DNA of 64,000 bases from Echria macrotheca (Eukaryota; Ascomycota; Sordariomycetes; Sordariales; Schizotheciaceae), in assembly GCA_030411725.1 (NCBI GenBank), contig MU839841.1:558001-622000 (forward strand), given 5' to 3'. The notes below the pieces were generated by a model. That model made no database searches. It had not been told where the DNA came from and saw only the letters and a program-made list of their open reading frames with translations. The translations under genes and the position numbers were made by a program. Positions 1-12,419 of this stretch are shown piece by piece; the first letter of the stretch is position 1; each line of letters begins with the position of its first letter.

Positions 1-2990
1 CTTTCTGAACGAGTGCTCGGGGATGACGATGCCGTCGACCAGTTGGACACCGTCTTCTTCGGTCAGGACCCGCAGAACCTTGCTGAAATTGGGAACCAGG
101 TTGTTGATCGACATGCCATCCGGCCTCTCGTGCCCGAACAGCGCTCCGCAAAAGACCGAATTCGAGCTCTTGATGGTCAAGGTATGTGGCGAGATGACAA
201 CGATCCCGGCGATGTGAGGGAAGCTCGATACTCGCAAGTCTGGACTACCTCTGACCCGCTCGATCGTGGTGGGGATGTTGATCCTTTCGCTGTTTCGGCA
301 TGTGAAGTACTTCAGTTTGGCCACCTGCGCGAAGTCGACGTCGCCGGTCCGTGGATCGAAGCCTTGTCGAGGAATCCGAGGGATTAGCTTGCCGATATCC
401 ATGCCCGGCTGGAGCGCGTCGTCGCCCCAGATCGGACCGACAGCCCCCTCAACCTTGACGACGGCGCCTTCCTCCCCGACTCCCACATAAGCCACGTCCT
501 CATGGATCTCTTCGAGGACCCAGATCAAGCCGACCCTTTTCTCTTTAACCCATAAGCTGGCGGATCCGGTAGCGCCGTTCCGTTTCTGCAAATCCGTTAG
601 CAGACAGTCATCGACACTCTCAAGAGACCGTACTTGGATGGGCACCACGTCGCCGCACAGCAATACGCCTCTAGACTTGCTGTGGGAATGTCCTGGCCTC
701 GGTGGCTTAGGGTCCCCGCTGTGAACCGTTGCGGGTCGCCGGCCATTCTTGGGCGTCTGAGATCGTGAGTTGGGTTTGCTCAGCAGCTTCGCGGTAATTC
801 CTCCGGCACGCGAGCCAAGCAGGCTTGATGTCTGGACTGCCGGGGCTGGCTGAGCTATTTCGCTCTCGGAGCCATCGCCGGCTTCCTCCGGGGAGCCTTT
901 CTGCAGCTTCCGCTCCAACCAACCCCTTCGCTCTTCCTGCACAACTTCCAAGATGCCCATTTTTCTGACCTCCGCTTTGGTGACGCCAAACAGCAAACAC
1001 GCGAGGTCATTAGCGGCTAAGATTGTCCAGGGTGGTTTTGCTTCAGTCGTGAAAATAGCTTGCGCGGCAGGCACCCACCTCGTGGCGTGACTGTGCATGC
1101 CCGAATTCATACCAAGCGGCGGAAGAAGGGGCGAGAAGGGCTGCGCGCCGGCAGAGGCTGGAACCTTGTCCAAATTGGCGGTGTCAGTTGCGAGAAAAGG
1201 TTTTGCCATGGCATCCATAAGCTTTTGCTGAACGGTCACATGGACGGTATCTGTCATCGTTCTCTTTAGCGCGCTGGGACGCCTTGATGCGGGGGGTGAA
1301 GTCTGTGCCGTTGTTCCACTCTCGTTAGTTGGCGTCCTTGATGAGTTCTCTGAATCCTGGCTCACAACAGCAGCCTGCGGCCTGGAGCTCAACTCTGGTG
1401 TTTCCGTCTCAGTCGGCGAGACTGAAGTTGGGGACAGAGTGGCTTCTCGGTCCATTGGCTCAGGGCTGGCGCTTCGAGGCACAAACTCCTTGTCAAACAC
1501 GTTCTCCCCAGAGATCACGGCCGGTCCGCTCAGCGGCCCCAGAGGCATGGTTGAATCCCCATTTGGCAGATTTCCGGCACCGACAAGATTCGCCTTTGCC
1601 AGCAAATCAAGCATGTGTTGCGTCTCGACGTCTCCCGTCACTCTCGCCTGTGCGCTGGCGATACCCGCGCCCGAGGTTGCAGACCATCCCATGCGGTCCT
1701 TCATGAACTCTATGGAACGCTTCAGAACAGTCTGCCGATTATGAATCAGGTCCTCGGACTGGTGTGCAAAGGAAAACGAATGCAGGGACTCAGAGGGGAA
1801 TCTGGACAGGTCCTCTGTAAAAGCAGGAGACCCAGGCCCCGGTGAAAGGGGAACTGAATGTGTGTGTGCATCCATCATCACGGTGAGTGAAGACGACCTC
1901 GTCAACGCTCCTATCGACGGTGTCCTGCTCGCTGAGGACGGAAGCGTCGGCGCCCTCATGGGATTATGCTGTTGTCGAATGCGTCTGAGCCCCGAAAGAC
2001 CTAGTCCATGATCATGATCGGTCATGATTGGAGTTCTAAGACAGCAATGTCAGCCCGGTCTCGGGGACAGCAGATGGCAGCGTCTTCGCCGCACTTCCGC
2101 AAGCCCAAACTCCCACATCGTGAAACCCCCCCTAGATTGACCAAACTAACCTTGTCATAGCATCGTATTCCGCGGCAGCCGCGCCGGCATCGAAGGAGAA
2201 GCGGATGCGGGCCTTTTCCGGACTGTCACCAATGAGTCCCAGGTTCCCCGTGCTCTTGTTCTTTGGAATCTGAAGGGAGGGGCCGAGCGTGGCACGGCCG
2301 CGCTCCTCGGGAGCTTCTCGTCGTATATCGTCGCCTATTGTTGTCCAGAGAGGAGCGTCAGCATCAAGCTCTGGACAGCCAGGAGTTCGGCGCGATGTGC
2401 GCGCAGCAGAACGGCACGCACCATTCTCGGAGTTCCCGCCATGAATGCCTAGCATAATTGGCGGACACAGTGTTGGCCCGGGGTTGGAACAGACGGATGG
2501 GTGATCTTCTTTGTCTTTGGCGGAGATCTTGATGTCCAGTGGCGTGTTGGCGGGAGGCGGCGGGGTCTAAATGCCGGAGAGGGCGCCGAGGTGTTGTGCG
2601 ACGGGCGGGAAGGATAGGGCTGGGTTATCAGCACTAGAAGTCGCGAGATCCGGGACAGGTGCTCTTGTGCGTCTTGTTCCAAGCTCGCGCTGGATCGGAT
2701 GCTTTCTGCGGATATCTCGATCAGCCGCTGGCATACGTTGGTCTTGACCAGCCCTACTGGAGATGCCGAAGATTCGTCGTCAGATCGGTTTGGGCTGGAA
2801 GGACGGCGAACACGGATGAGTCTTTCGGGGTTCGCTGCAGCCTGGGTCGCCTGTTTTTCCAGACCGTTTCTGTCCACAGTTGCTGGTTTTCTATCGTCTC
2901 GAGACCCCAGTGGTTTCAATGGCAATTGTAGTAGCGGGTCGCAGGAATGCGATGTGTCAAGAACCACGTCTGTCTCTAGAGAATTTTGAC
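1..2990 (-). CDS. psk1: PAS-domain serine/threonine kinase, N-terminal part (cut by window edge)
   Basis: The minus strand reads as the N-terminal and PAS region of a fungal PAS kinase, which in yeast links nutrient and energy status to glycogen, cell-wall and translation control. The main exon runs from 2035 off the left edge. It reads ETQHMLDLL near 1630, a PAS-like segment around 1110-900 (WTILAANDLACLLFGVTKAE, then MGILEVV at 960), and a second PAS-like segment at about 230-1 (HIAGIVVISPHTLTIKSSNS, then EEDGVQLVDGIVIPEHSF). The kinase domain would lie outside the window. An intron at 2036-2150 (GTTAGT donor, GCTGAC branch, TTAG acceptor) joins it in frame to an exon at 2151-2566. A probable further intron, 2567-2736, removes an in-frame TAG and joins a 5' exon ending at 2737. 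I found no ATG in that exon, so the true start is upstream and the right boundary given is approximate. The family call is firm from conserved strings; the 5' end is unresolved. Confidence 0.82.
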
Positions 2991-4459
2991 CTGGCTCCGG
3001 CCGAGTCCGCTAAGTCTAGCGGGAGAGGGCCCAATTTCGATGCATGACGAGCAAATCGGGGTTCGAGGGTTCGCCCACGCTGTACAGTGCTGGCACAGTG
3101 CAGCATAGGCCTCAGGTCCTGAGATCGATCCAAGTCTTGCTAGATTGTCGCGGATCAACAGACCTTTCATCCCTTTCCGGGACAGAGACGGTCCGGAATG
3201 TCCCTATCATCCTCTCTGGCAGTTTGGGATGACATTTGACTTGAGTCTTTTAACTGCTTTCCACCACCAGTAACTCTCATATGGAAACCGACCCAACGCT
3301 CACAGTCCCAAAGCTCTGGAAATCGCACGGTGATCCTGCCTCAACCCAACGGGTCACCCACGATAGCGGACCTGTGCTACCTCCTGGAGAAACTATCTAA
3401 ACGTCGGATTCGAGCATATTATTCGCATCCAGATTCTACTGAAAGCTTATTCCTTGGTTTTCTCCCCCGAGATCGACTCCACTATACGTATAGCGGCGGC
3501 AAATGTCCCTCCGGTCTCTCGACGACGTTGTGCCAGTATATAGGAACAACCTGGGACGAGGTCATCGTGCAGCGTCTTTGACGATGATCTTTTCCAATAT
3601 TCGGCATCCGGCTTGGTTCCTCCCACACACTGGTCCTCTGGTCTTCCCAATTCCTGGCAAGAAAACACGGGAACGTCGACTTCGGCATATCCAGCCCCAC
3701 CAGCAGCGACACGCTGCGGGGAACACAGCCAAGCATTCTGCCATGACAAACGCATAGGTCGGCGGAATCATGGCAGCCCGACACGAGATGGGGGATGGGA
3801 ATGTTCACATGCTCGAAGAGCGATAGTGGAAAAGGGGCCAGCAGCAGCCGGCAGTCAGGAGAGACCGGGGGGCGTACCACTGATGCTGTTCAACTTGTCG
3901 AGTGACGCAGGTCAGCTGGATCGCAAAGCCGACTGAAAACATGTGCTCCACGGGAGCTTGCCTTGGGGTGGATGCACCAAACCGCGAGCCGCAACGCCTC
4001 GATGGTGTAGCCATGGGATGCTTTCTGCAGCGCCTGGCGACATGAACAAACTGTGTGGTGCGCCGTGTGGTTTGGTCGGAGAGGAAAAACAGGGTTAGCT
4101 GCGTGCCCGCCGGACCGACTGAACCGTGTCCCGCTCTCCCGGAGCGCCAACGTTGTCTACAAGCGCGCTACCCGCTCCGACGCTCAGTCCTCTCCGGGTG
4201 CCGGCAGACGGGTTAAGATGAGCCGAGTCGCTGAAACCTCGCAAACGGCCGTGGTCGGCAGGACAAGATCCGGCGGACACCAGTCGAAGAAACCCGAACC
4301 ACCCCTGACGCCGGTAACCGCTGGCTTGGCTCTTGGTCCCATGGTCAAAAGCCCCCTGTAAAAGGCACGCCGACCGGTGTCTTTATCTTCACCGCTCGGC
4401 CAACTTCAAGGTCAGATGAACAAAGCTTCTTCCAACTCCACGGAGCTCGCTGAGGATGC
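2991..4459. other. Intergenic, no supported gene
   Basis: Only short, mutually overlapping frames without recognisable protein sequence. It may hold the missing first exon and promoter of the PAS kinase; an ATG-led minus frame at 2976-3170 (64 codons) is one candidate, but I cannot support a splice from it. Confidence 0.5.
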
Positions 4460-5620
4460 GGAGCGCCTTTTATCAGCGCCTAGTCATTTGAGAGAGAGAA
4501 ACCAGGATCCAGAGCCCGGTGTGTAGGAACAGCGCGAGACTCCGAGGAGGCAGCGGTGTGCTTTTCATAGCACCATGCCAGGCAATCCACGAAATCCTGC
4601 GCCTCCTTACGAGTCTTCAAGCAGAGCATGAGAAGACGAAGCTGAGATCAGATATTTCGGTCATGTCTGTGAAATGCCGTGGCCTTATGCTGAAGACTTG
4701 TTCTGCGTTGGAATCCCGGTTTCCGGCGCAGAACTTCTGACCAGTGAGTGGGATGTAGGTTGCAAAGTCTTATCAAAAAGAAACCACCTGAATGATCTCC
4801 TTTAGGGGTCTCGACAAGGGTCTGCTGATTCTGCCGATCCTTGTTGGCCACTTCCACAATGGCCTTCCTCTGCTCTTCCATCAGTTAACTATAAAAACGC
4901 AGGGTCCAAGGCAATCCCGCGCTGGCACCCGTGGCACCCAATACCTACGCGCCATCTTTGTCGTTCCGCGCCGTCCTGTTGATCCCGTTGGCCTGCTGTC
5001 CACGCGGATGGGTCTTCCAGGTTCCCCGCTTTCTCAGCCCAGTAAACGTAAACGGGGCAGGTGGGGTCGTTGCGGGGGTTCCGACTTGCTTCTGTCGAGT
5101 CATTAAAACTGCATCGCGCCCATGGAGAATGAGTCTGGTGTTCAAAAACCTCTATCAGCGATCACTTGGTCATCGACGTCCCCATGAAGAGGTCGATTTG
5201 CCAGACAAGACCAGTCGGTGTTGCTGCGATAGCACGGATGGCTGCATCTACACGAGAGCAAGCAGGGTCTGGATGGAGGGGTAGATAAGATAAGAACCAG
5301 ACAGAGGGATCACAAACCCCCACCGAGCCAATAGCAGTCACACAACAAGTCACGAAGGATGGTCGAGTGATTGATACTGGTGGCCGATTTAGGCGATAGG
5401 AGCGTAGAATCTTGCATTTGCTATCGACGGGCGATTACCACGTTCTGGAGTGGTGGGCTGCACAGCAGCAGGGAGAGACCCTTTTTGCTCCTCCTGCTGG
5501 GCTACCCAGCTGGCCGCCATGCTGTAAGGGGGCACACGAGCATTGGACATGGCAACCTCTTGTTTGGCCAGCGTCGATATGGCGCAAGTAGGTGTACCCA
5601 ACCTGGGGGAACGGATGCAA
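4460..5620 (-). other. Unresolved coding-like block: unrecognised multi-exon gene or decayed gene
   Basis: Several minus-strand segments look like protein but lie in different frames. In order: a segment at about 5600-5420 containing EVAMSNARVPPYSMAASW; one near 5230-5150 (NTDWSCLANRP, then HGDVDDQVIADRG); one at about 5160-4890 containing SPWARCSFNDSTE and CPVYVYWAEKAGNLEDPSAW; one at 4881-4790 opening MEEQRKAIVEVANKDRQNQQ; and one at 4640-4480 containing KTRKEAQDFVDCLAWCYEKH. They are separated by stops and frame changes. Candidate intron signals exist (for example a TGGTCAG acceptor near 4740), but I could not build one continuous model. I do not recognise the protein. Either an intron-rich small gene or a broken relic fits. 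Confidence 0.3.
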
Positions 5621-6469
5621 CTTTGCGAGAGGGCAATGGGTCGGCTGGCACAGCCATGATTGTTCGGAGATCCGGACGCATTCAAGATCACGACCAAGTA
5701 ATAATTACTCTGCTCTGTCTACTTAATCCCCACCCGATGCTGTCGTCTCAGCTTCGGCTTTCTGCTTCGTTGGCTTGACGTCTGCGCAGGCGATCTGGAC
5801 CACAGGCCGGTGTCCGAGGTGCATCCTGCTTGCTGCTTGCTGCTCTGCTTGCTGCCCGCAACCCGTATCGCCTGGTCAACGGACTTTGACACACGAAGCG
5901 CAACCACACGCGCACAAGCTGGCGCGGCTTGCCGCAAACGAAGGCCGACCTGGGATAAAGGCAGCGCAGAGCCGGTTTCTGAGCTACTTTCTTGGACCAC
6001 GAAACCGGCTTTGCCTCTCAGACGCTGGGAGCTCCCCGCGACGATCGCCGCAGCCGGTCGACCACAAGTTGGAAAGGGCAGCCAGCTTGCCAGCCTCGAC
6101 TCGCCTCGACCCGGCGCCACGGGGACTGCAAGCGGACTTCAGACCACTGACTCCAAGCCCCTTCGCCAGACAGGTCTCATCCCGGCATCCTTTTGTCCCC
6201 TTTCGGGCGTTTTGTCGGGCCTTCCTTGTTCGCCCGCCCGGTCTGGTACTGGCTGGACCCCACCCCACCCTCCATCACGTTGCGCAGCACCATTCAGCTT
6301 ACTGACAGCGCCACCGACCCTGGGCTCACCGCACGCTTCGCCGGCCCGCCGTTTGGGCGGTCGAGGCCGAATAATTAAGCGCATCGTCCTGACCTCCCCT
6401 TTTTTTCCCCGTTGTCCATACCATCAGCTCGACCGCCTCAGCATCGACGCTCCCCATTGAGCCGTCGCC
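5621..6469. promoter_or_regulatory. 5' flank of the F-box gene
   Basis: No supported gene. The last 90 bases before the ATG are pyrimidine-rich (a C/T run at about 6386-6415), typical of filamentous-fungal promoters and 5' leaders. The longer frames here on both strands overlap one another and show no conserved motif. Confidence 0.4.
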
Positions 6470-8569
6470 ATGGCCGAAATCGACGCAATTAGCCCTCTCG
6501 AGAGCACGCCAGCCCCCGGCCCTGCTCAACCAGGGCCTTCAGCCACTCCCGACATTGCGGTCAACGGCGAGAGAGCCACCGGGCCCGAGCCTGAACCCGA
6601 GGGTCCGGCAAAGAAGAGCAGCCGGCAGCGGCTACTCCGTGGTCTCCAACGCATCTCTTCGTCCCCGACGCTCGCACAGGTCGGCCGGCCTCGAGCCTCA
6701 AGCACCCCCTACGGAAGGCATGGCACCTTGTCGTGTGTCAGCCTGGCCTCGAGCTCCTCCCCATTCGCTCATCCCAGCTCGGGCTCGTCGTACTTCTCTC
6801 ACGTATCTACCGCCGACGGATCAAGCGCTCCGACTTCGATCCCGGGAAGCCCGATCCCTGAGTCACCTGACTACGATGGTATCGAGGCCGTCTTGGCCGT
6901 CCGCAAAGTCGAGAACCCGATTCTACTCCCGACAACGGCAGCCGTTCCCGCAGAGGTAAAGAGGAAGATAAATGTATTCAGCTTGTGGGCCAGCATGCCA
7001 CACGAACTCAAGATTCACGTCCTCTCTTTCTTGCTCCCGAAGGAGCTGGTTCGCGCCTCGAGGGTGTCCAAAGAATTTTATGAGATGTGCTTTGACGGTC
7101 AGCTGTGGACTCGCTTTGACGCTTCGGAATTCTACAAGGAGATCCCGGCCGAGTCGTTGGCAAAGATCATTGTGGCGGCTGGACCGTTTGTGAAGGATCT
7201 CAATCTCAGGGGCTGCGTCCAGGTGGAACACGAAAAGCGCGCCGAAATGGTGGTCAAGGCCTGCAAGAACCTGATCAACGCAACGCTTGAGGGCTGTCGC
7301 AACTTTCAGCGGTCAACGCTGCACAGCCTGATCAAGAGCAACGAGAAACTCACCTACCTCAACCTCACGGGCCTGACCGCTGTTACCAACGCCACTTGCA
7401 AGATTATCTCTCACTCGTGCCCCCAATTAGAGACGTTCAATGTTTCGTGGTGCCAGCAGATGGATGCTCGGGGCATAAAATTCGTCATTGAGGGCTGCCC
7501 CAAGCTGAAAGACCTCCGGGTGGGCGAAATTCAAGGCTTCGACAACCGACAACTCGCCCAGGCCATCTTCGAGACGAACAATCTAGAACGGCTAGTACTT
7601 GCCGGATGCGAGGAACTGACGGACGCAGCATTGAAGATAATGATGCATGGAGTGAACCCGGAGAGAGATATTCTCACCGACCGTCCTATCGTTCCACCGC
7701 GGAAACTCCGCCACCTCGACCTGTCTCGCTGCTCTCGACTCACGAACCAAGGCGTGAAAGCTTTGGGTTATCTGGTCCCTGAGCTCGAGGGTTTGCAGCT
7801 GAACCGTATCTCTGCCCTCACGGACGCAGCCCTGGAACCCATCTTGGCATCCACTCCCCGACTCACTCACCTGGACCTGGAAGAGTTGAGCCATCTCACC
7901 AATTCGTTGCTTTCTGAACACCTCGCCAAGGCCCCGTGTGCCCCGAGGCTCGAGCACCTCAGTATCAGCTATTGCGAGAATCTCAGCGACGCAGGCATGC
8001 TGCCTGTCCTTCGAAAATGCACCAGTCTGCGGAGTTGTTTTTTTGATAACACCAGAGTTGGCGATCTCTCACTGGCAGAAGCCGCTGCGATGGTGCGCGG
8101 GCGTACCGTCCCGCTTCCCCCGTCCGGTCATCCCTCCGTGGGTCTAAGTTTGACCGTATACGACAACCCCAACGTGTCGTGGACCGGAGTCCGAGAAGTC
8201 CTCAGTCGCAACGCGGAGAAGCTGAAGGGGAAGATGATCGAATCTCGGCATGATTTCGGTATCGCCTCAGACTTTGGCCCGCCAAGTGAGATTATCACGC
8301 TCAGGTGCTTTCATGGTTGGCAAATGACGGTGGATGAGCACACGAAACGAGTGCTGCGCGGTGATGTGGCATCGGCACGCCGGCTGGAGCGAAAGTGGGC
8401 CGACTTTATGCAGGCGGCGGAGGAGGCCGGCGTGACGGGTGCCGGGGGACGTCGTAGGAGACGGAGACTCCGCGAAGCTCAGGCAAACGCGGATGAAGAG
8501 GCGGCTGCCCAGCCTGGCCAAGTGGCCGGGCGGAGGCGGGCCAGGACAGCGGGCTGTTCTGTCATGTGA
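6470..8569 (+). CDS. F-box / leucine-rich-repeat protein with C-terminal CaaX box
   Basis: An intronless 699-residue protein. Residues 1-165 are Ser/Pro-rich and probably disordered. An F-box follows at about 172-218 (SLWASMPHELKIHVLSFLLP), then about twelve Amn1/Grr1-type LRRs to about residue 620, with repeated signatures such as LTYLNLTGLTAVTNATCKII and LRHLDLSRCSRLTNQGVKAL. F-box/LRR proteins recruit substrates to SCF (Skp1-cullin-Rbx1) ubiquitin ligases: the F-box binds Skp1 and the LRRs bind substrate. The tail is Arg-rich (residues 655-695) and ends in Cys-Ser-Val-Met, a good prenylation motif, so membrane anchoring is likely; mammalian FBXL2 and FBXL20 are known F-box/LRR proteins with such tails. 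The start is the first ATG of the frame, in good context (GCCATGG). The substrate is unknown, and I do not assign it to Grr1 or Pof2. Confidence 0.9.
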   Translation: MAEIDAISPLESTPAPGPAQPGPSATPDIAVNGERATGPEPEPEGPAKKSSRQRLLRGLQRISSSPTLAQVGRPRASSTPYGRHGTLSCVSLASSSSPFAHPSSGSSYFSHVSTADGSSAPTSIPGSPIPESPDYDGIEAVLAVRKVENPILLPTTAAVPAEVKRKINVFSLWASMPHELKIHVLSFLLPKELVRASRVSKEFYEMCFDGQLWTRFDASEFYKEIPAESLAKIIVAAGPFVKDLNLRGCVQVEHEKRAEMVVKACKNLINATLEGCRNFQRSTLHSLIKSNEKLTYLNLTGLTAVTNATCKIISHSCPQLETFNVSWCQQMDARGIKFVIEGCPKLKDLRVGEIQGFDNRQLAQAIFETNNLERLVLAGCEELTDAALKIMMHGVNPERDILTDRPIVPPRKLRHLDLSRCSRLTNQGVKALGYLVPELEGLQLNRISALTDAALEPILASTPRLTHLDLEELSHLTNSLLSEHLAKAPCAPRLEHLSISYCENLSDAGMLPVLRKCTSLRSCFFDNTRVGDLSLAEAAAMVRGRTVPLPPSGHPSVGLSLTVYDNPNVSWTGVREVLSRNAEKLKGKMIESRHDFGIASDFGPPSEIITLRCFHGWQMTVDEHTKRVLRGDVASARRLERKWADFMQAAEEAGVTGAGGRRRRRRLREAQANADEEAAAQPGQVAGRRRARTAGCSVM

Positions 8570-9533
8570 GATTTGGGACAGATATTATTCTCCCCGGCAG
8601 TCTAGGAGGTTAAACTGTCAGCAATGAGACCAGGAACAGAGATTATGGCTTACGGACGATTGGAATAAGAGAGTGTTGTACACTTTATAGAACATACGCG
8701 ACGGAACTGGAGTTTTGCATGGTTGGGTAGTTGGCTGTCTCTCCTTTCACATTTGGCAATGGGGAGTTTGGGAGGGCTAAGATCTGACCTTTTTTCCTGG
8801 TTTCTGCATATCGCTTGCTCTCATCGTTCCTTACCTTTTCATCTCGCGGGGATTTGGAGAATTCTGACGGCGCAAAGAGGCAGCAGCAACATATATGGAC
8901 CTTTTTTCTCATTATCACGCAACATTCGCGCCGTTGGAAACGGAGGAAGGCAGATAGTGGGCGGCATTAGCATCGTCGACAATCATTTCCGGGGCGTTAC
9001 TTAGAAGGGAGGGGGATGGTTGTTTGGGAATTCAGCACAGCATGCTGTTTGATAAGAGTTCTTGGTTGTCAAGATGCGTGTTATTGCCATCATTTACGGG
9101 AGGGGATGTATAGTGGCCGAGGTTAGGAATACATATGACTTTTTTCTTGATACCTTGCATCTTGTTACGGCAGCTAGCACAGCGCTGCAACCACTATGTT
9201 ATGCCCTTATAAAAGGATACAAATTCCAGCTCCCTATGACTACAGCTCGTCACCTCGACCATGCACCGGTGCGCCAGGGCCATGACACATCTGTCTAGTC
9301 TAGATGTGATGTGGCTTTTCTCGCTCACGTGGAATATGCCCTTACGGACGACGGTTTCTTCGAAGCCCTCGTTTGTGGAATCAACGCTAGACTAAGATAA
9401 ACTGAAACTAAGGTGTGATTCTTCAGATAGGATACCAGGTCCAGGCCCAGTCTGATATATATCGGGAAACCAGGTATTTTTGGCTTGGTTTGGTATCGCG
9501 AAATGTGATTAGATTACATTTTCATGAGCAAGC

Positions 9534-9564
<31 letters not shown>

Positions 9565-12419
9565 TGTACCAGGTAACTTCCCCCCCCTTCCCCAACCCTT
9601 TCCGACTCTCCTAAAGATCCTTATGAGGAGCGAGGGATCAAGGAGGCTGAGGAGAAACTCTAATGTTGGGGAACCGCCGAAGATATATACGGGAACTGAT
9701 AAACCGCTGCCCGTTTAACTGCATTTAGAGTACAGAGTACAGGATAAGTAAGGCAGGTAACATGGAGGGATGTCTCGATGAAGACGTACTGTTTAGAAAC
9801 TCTATTGTATTGTCCTGGAGCACTATATCTATATATATTTCCAAGGACCTCAGGACCTAAGGACTGACTAGGCACCGCGAGGCTAGAAACTCTGGATCAC
9901 CCCGTTTCCACCTTCACCGGTGATTTGTCAATGGGTGCTAGCAGTTGACAGTTTACATGCGCGATTGTTTATTACCTAGTTGTGTGAGTGGTAGTTAGGA
10001 TTCATGCACGGGATTTTCTTTTTCGGTTTCTTTTGCAGGTTGAGATCTCGGATTTGGATAGTGGCCGCAGTGGAATGAATAATACAAGACCTCCTCATAA
10101 TATAGATATATTACTACCCCAGATTTTCCAGAGAAGTTGAGGGATGAGTCCCGGGTTGTTACGTGTAAGTGAGTGTTTTGCGGGGTTTTTATGTTATGTT
10201 AACTGTTCCTCAAAGTGCAATACAGCCCTGGGAGCCTCCCTTCGGAGGTTTTCTCATCCCACGGGAAGGGATGCGTCTCGCTAGCTGGGTTCAACATACT
10301 GATCAAGCATGCACTTTCTTCCTTCGCATTGAGATGTTTGCGAGCGCGAGGTTGGTGATGAACTTGTTGTTGGCCTTCTCAGGACACTCGCCGGGAATAA
10401 CAAGCTGACGTACCGAGCAAGTACAGGTATTCATTCACAATGCAGTTACGGAATATATTGACAATACATGCCAGTCAGAGCAGGATGCTAACCGTCCTGC
10501 TCCAACGCTGGTGCTCGACTCAACCTAGGCCCGTATTACCCGCTTCTTACCGCAGATACGATCCTAGACCAAACCAAGCAGGCCGGCGCTGCAGCATGTT
10601 CATATCACATGACGGCGAGTTACTCGCTGATGGGTCGCAGCAACACCGTGCCGTCGACTGGACGTGCCGCGATCCATCATTCGCCGGCGGACGGGTCGGC
10701 GCTCGCATGAGTGAGGGCGGCTACTGCACTAGAAACCGGTGCCCTCGTGGTCGCAAACCCCGCTTGCCAGATGCCAATTGACCAAGCAACCTGCCCAATG
10801 GCTGGGTTGCGGACCGCGAGGTAGACGCTGCGCGGGAGATGATTGGCAACCGCCCAAAGAGGAAAGCAGTGACCTCTGGGGAGGACCTGTGGCCTCGGAG
10901 GGCTGAGGCCAGTCGGGAGCGAGGGAGCGGCGAGCCGGGTCGAGAGAGGGCCGCTAAGTCAACGGCGACGAGCTGTGAGTGGCGAATGCACACCGGTCGA
11001 GGTTAATCAGGCAATATACTTCCTGTCTACCCGCTCGCCGGCTGCGACCTGCTGCAGCATCCAGTGCCACAGCATATGTGTGTGCAGAGGACCACCCTTC
11101 AAGGCCAGGTTGGGGTGCGTGGGTGCATGCCATGGAGCTGCTGCGAGGACCCATATGCGCCCCTTGACCAACATCAATTCTTCAAACCCGGGCCAATTGC
11201 GGCCCCAGAGCGAGACGGACGACGACTAGATCTCCATCGATCGACGACTGGCGCCAAGGGGTGTCTGTGGCGAGCGACCGTGAGATGTCGGCCGGCTGCC
11301 GAGCTCACCCCGTCGACGAATGCGGATGTCCCGTGGGTAAGAGGAGTCCCTGTTTGGCTCTCGACCCAGGTTAGCTGCAGCCCCCACTGCTCCGTATCCC
11401 GATGTCTCAACGGCCATTGCCAGGGAATGTGACCCCGAAAGCGGAGCGAATCCCAAGCCCAGCGAGAATTCGCGATGCAGAAGGCATCAAAGACATTGGA
11501 GGAGCGACAGCCAGAAGCGGGAGCCTCCAGCCAATGGCCATGCAACCCTTCAATTGGAAGCTCGCAGTTGGTGGAAGATAGACGCGATTCTTCAGCGTCA
11601 ACCTAAATTCCGACGCTGCTTGGCCGCCTCCGACATCGACATGGCCGGACCTCAACAAAACCCCACGTCGATTCTTTGGGGGGCTTCTCGGCGAGGCAAT
11701 AAAGGCAAGCCGCGCTGCTACCAGCTCATTCGCCGCGGTCCTCGACAAGGTCCCGCGGCAAGACGTAGAAGGAAACACTGCGCAGGCAGAGAGGTCGAGG
11801 GGCGTCTTGGACTGGCGATGGAAACAAAGAAGGCCCAAGAGGGCAGCAGGCCGCGCGCGTCACGGGAAACAGCGGGCTTTGTCATCCGGCGCGTCCTGTG
11901 GCTTTTGGCTGAGTGTGATCCGACCTGTCGGCGGGCAGGCGTGTTGACTTTGACATGGCGGAGAAAATGGTGAGGTTGGGATGCGGTGACAGCTTCGATG
12001 CAGACTTTCAAGACCAGTCTTTTCTTTGCAGAAAGAGCTCTGAGCTCAAGTGGGGTGGACCGGGGTCCCGAGCAGGGGAGCTCGCCCACTGCCCGCTGCC
12101 CAAAAGGGTGCTCTGCACTCGCCCGAAGGTACACAGCACTTGGCAAAGACTTCCGCGACCGCTCATGTTATCGCGGGGGATCACGATCAGATGGCGAAAT
12201 GCGCAAGCAGGGTGCATCTGTCAAGTCGAAGAAGAACACCCCACCTGGAGCTCGAGGTTGCCGCTGCGTAATCCGTACTCTGGCCAAAACCTTGAAAGTT
12301 GTGGCAGAGACCCTTGCCGAGAGCATCGGCGGCGATTTTTTGCAACGCGCAACAGCCCTGGTAACCCAGCTGCCGCCGCGTGAGAATTTGGACCATTGGG
12401 AACGCCGCCCGCTCTGAGA
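8570..12419. other. Gene-free interval
   Basis: About 3.8 kb without a supportable gene. The first 2 kb are AT-richer; from about 10.4 kb the DNA is GC-richer with many short overlapping frames on both strands and no recognisable motif. It contains one CT microsatellite. No tRNA A-box/B-box pair was found by eye. Confidence 0.5.
9539..9564. repeat. (CT)n microsatellite
   Basis: A run of about 13 CT units, followed by TTGTACC. It lies in the gene-free interval downstream of the F-box gene, with no sign of coding. Confidence 0.9.
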
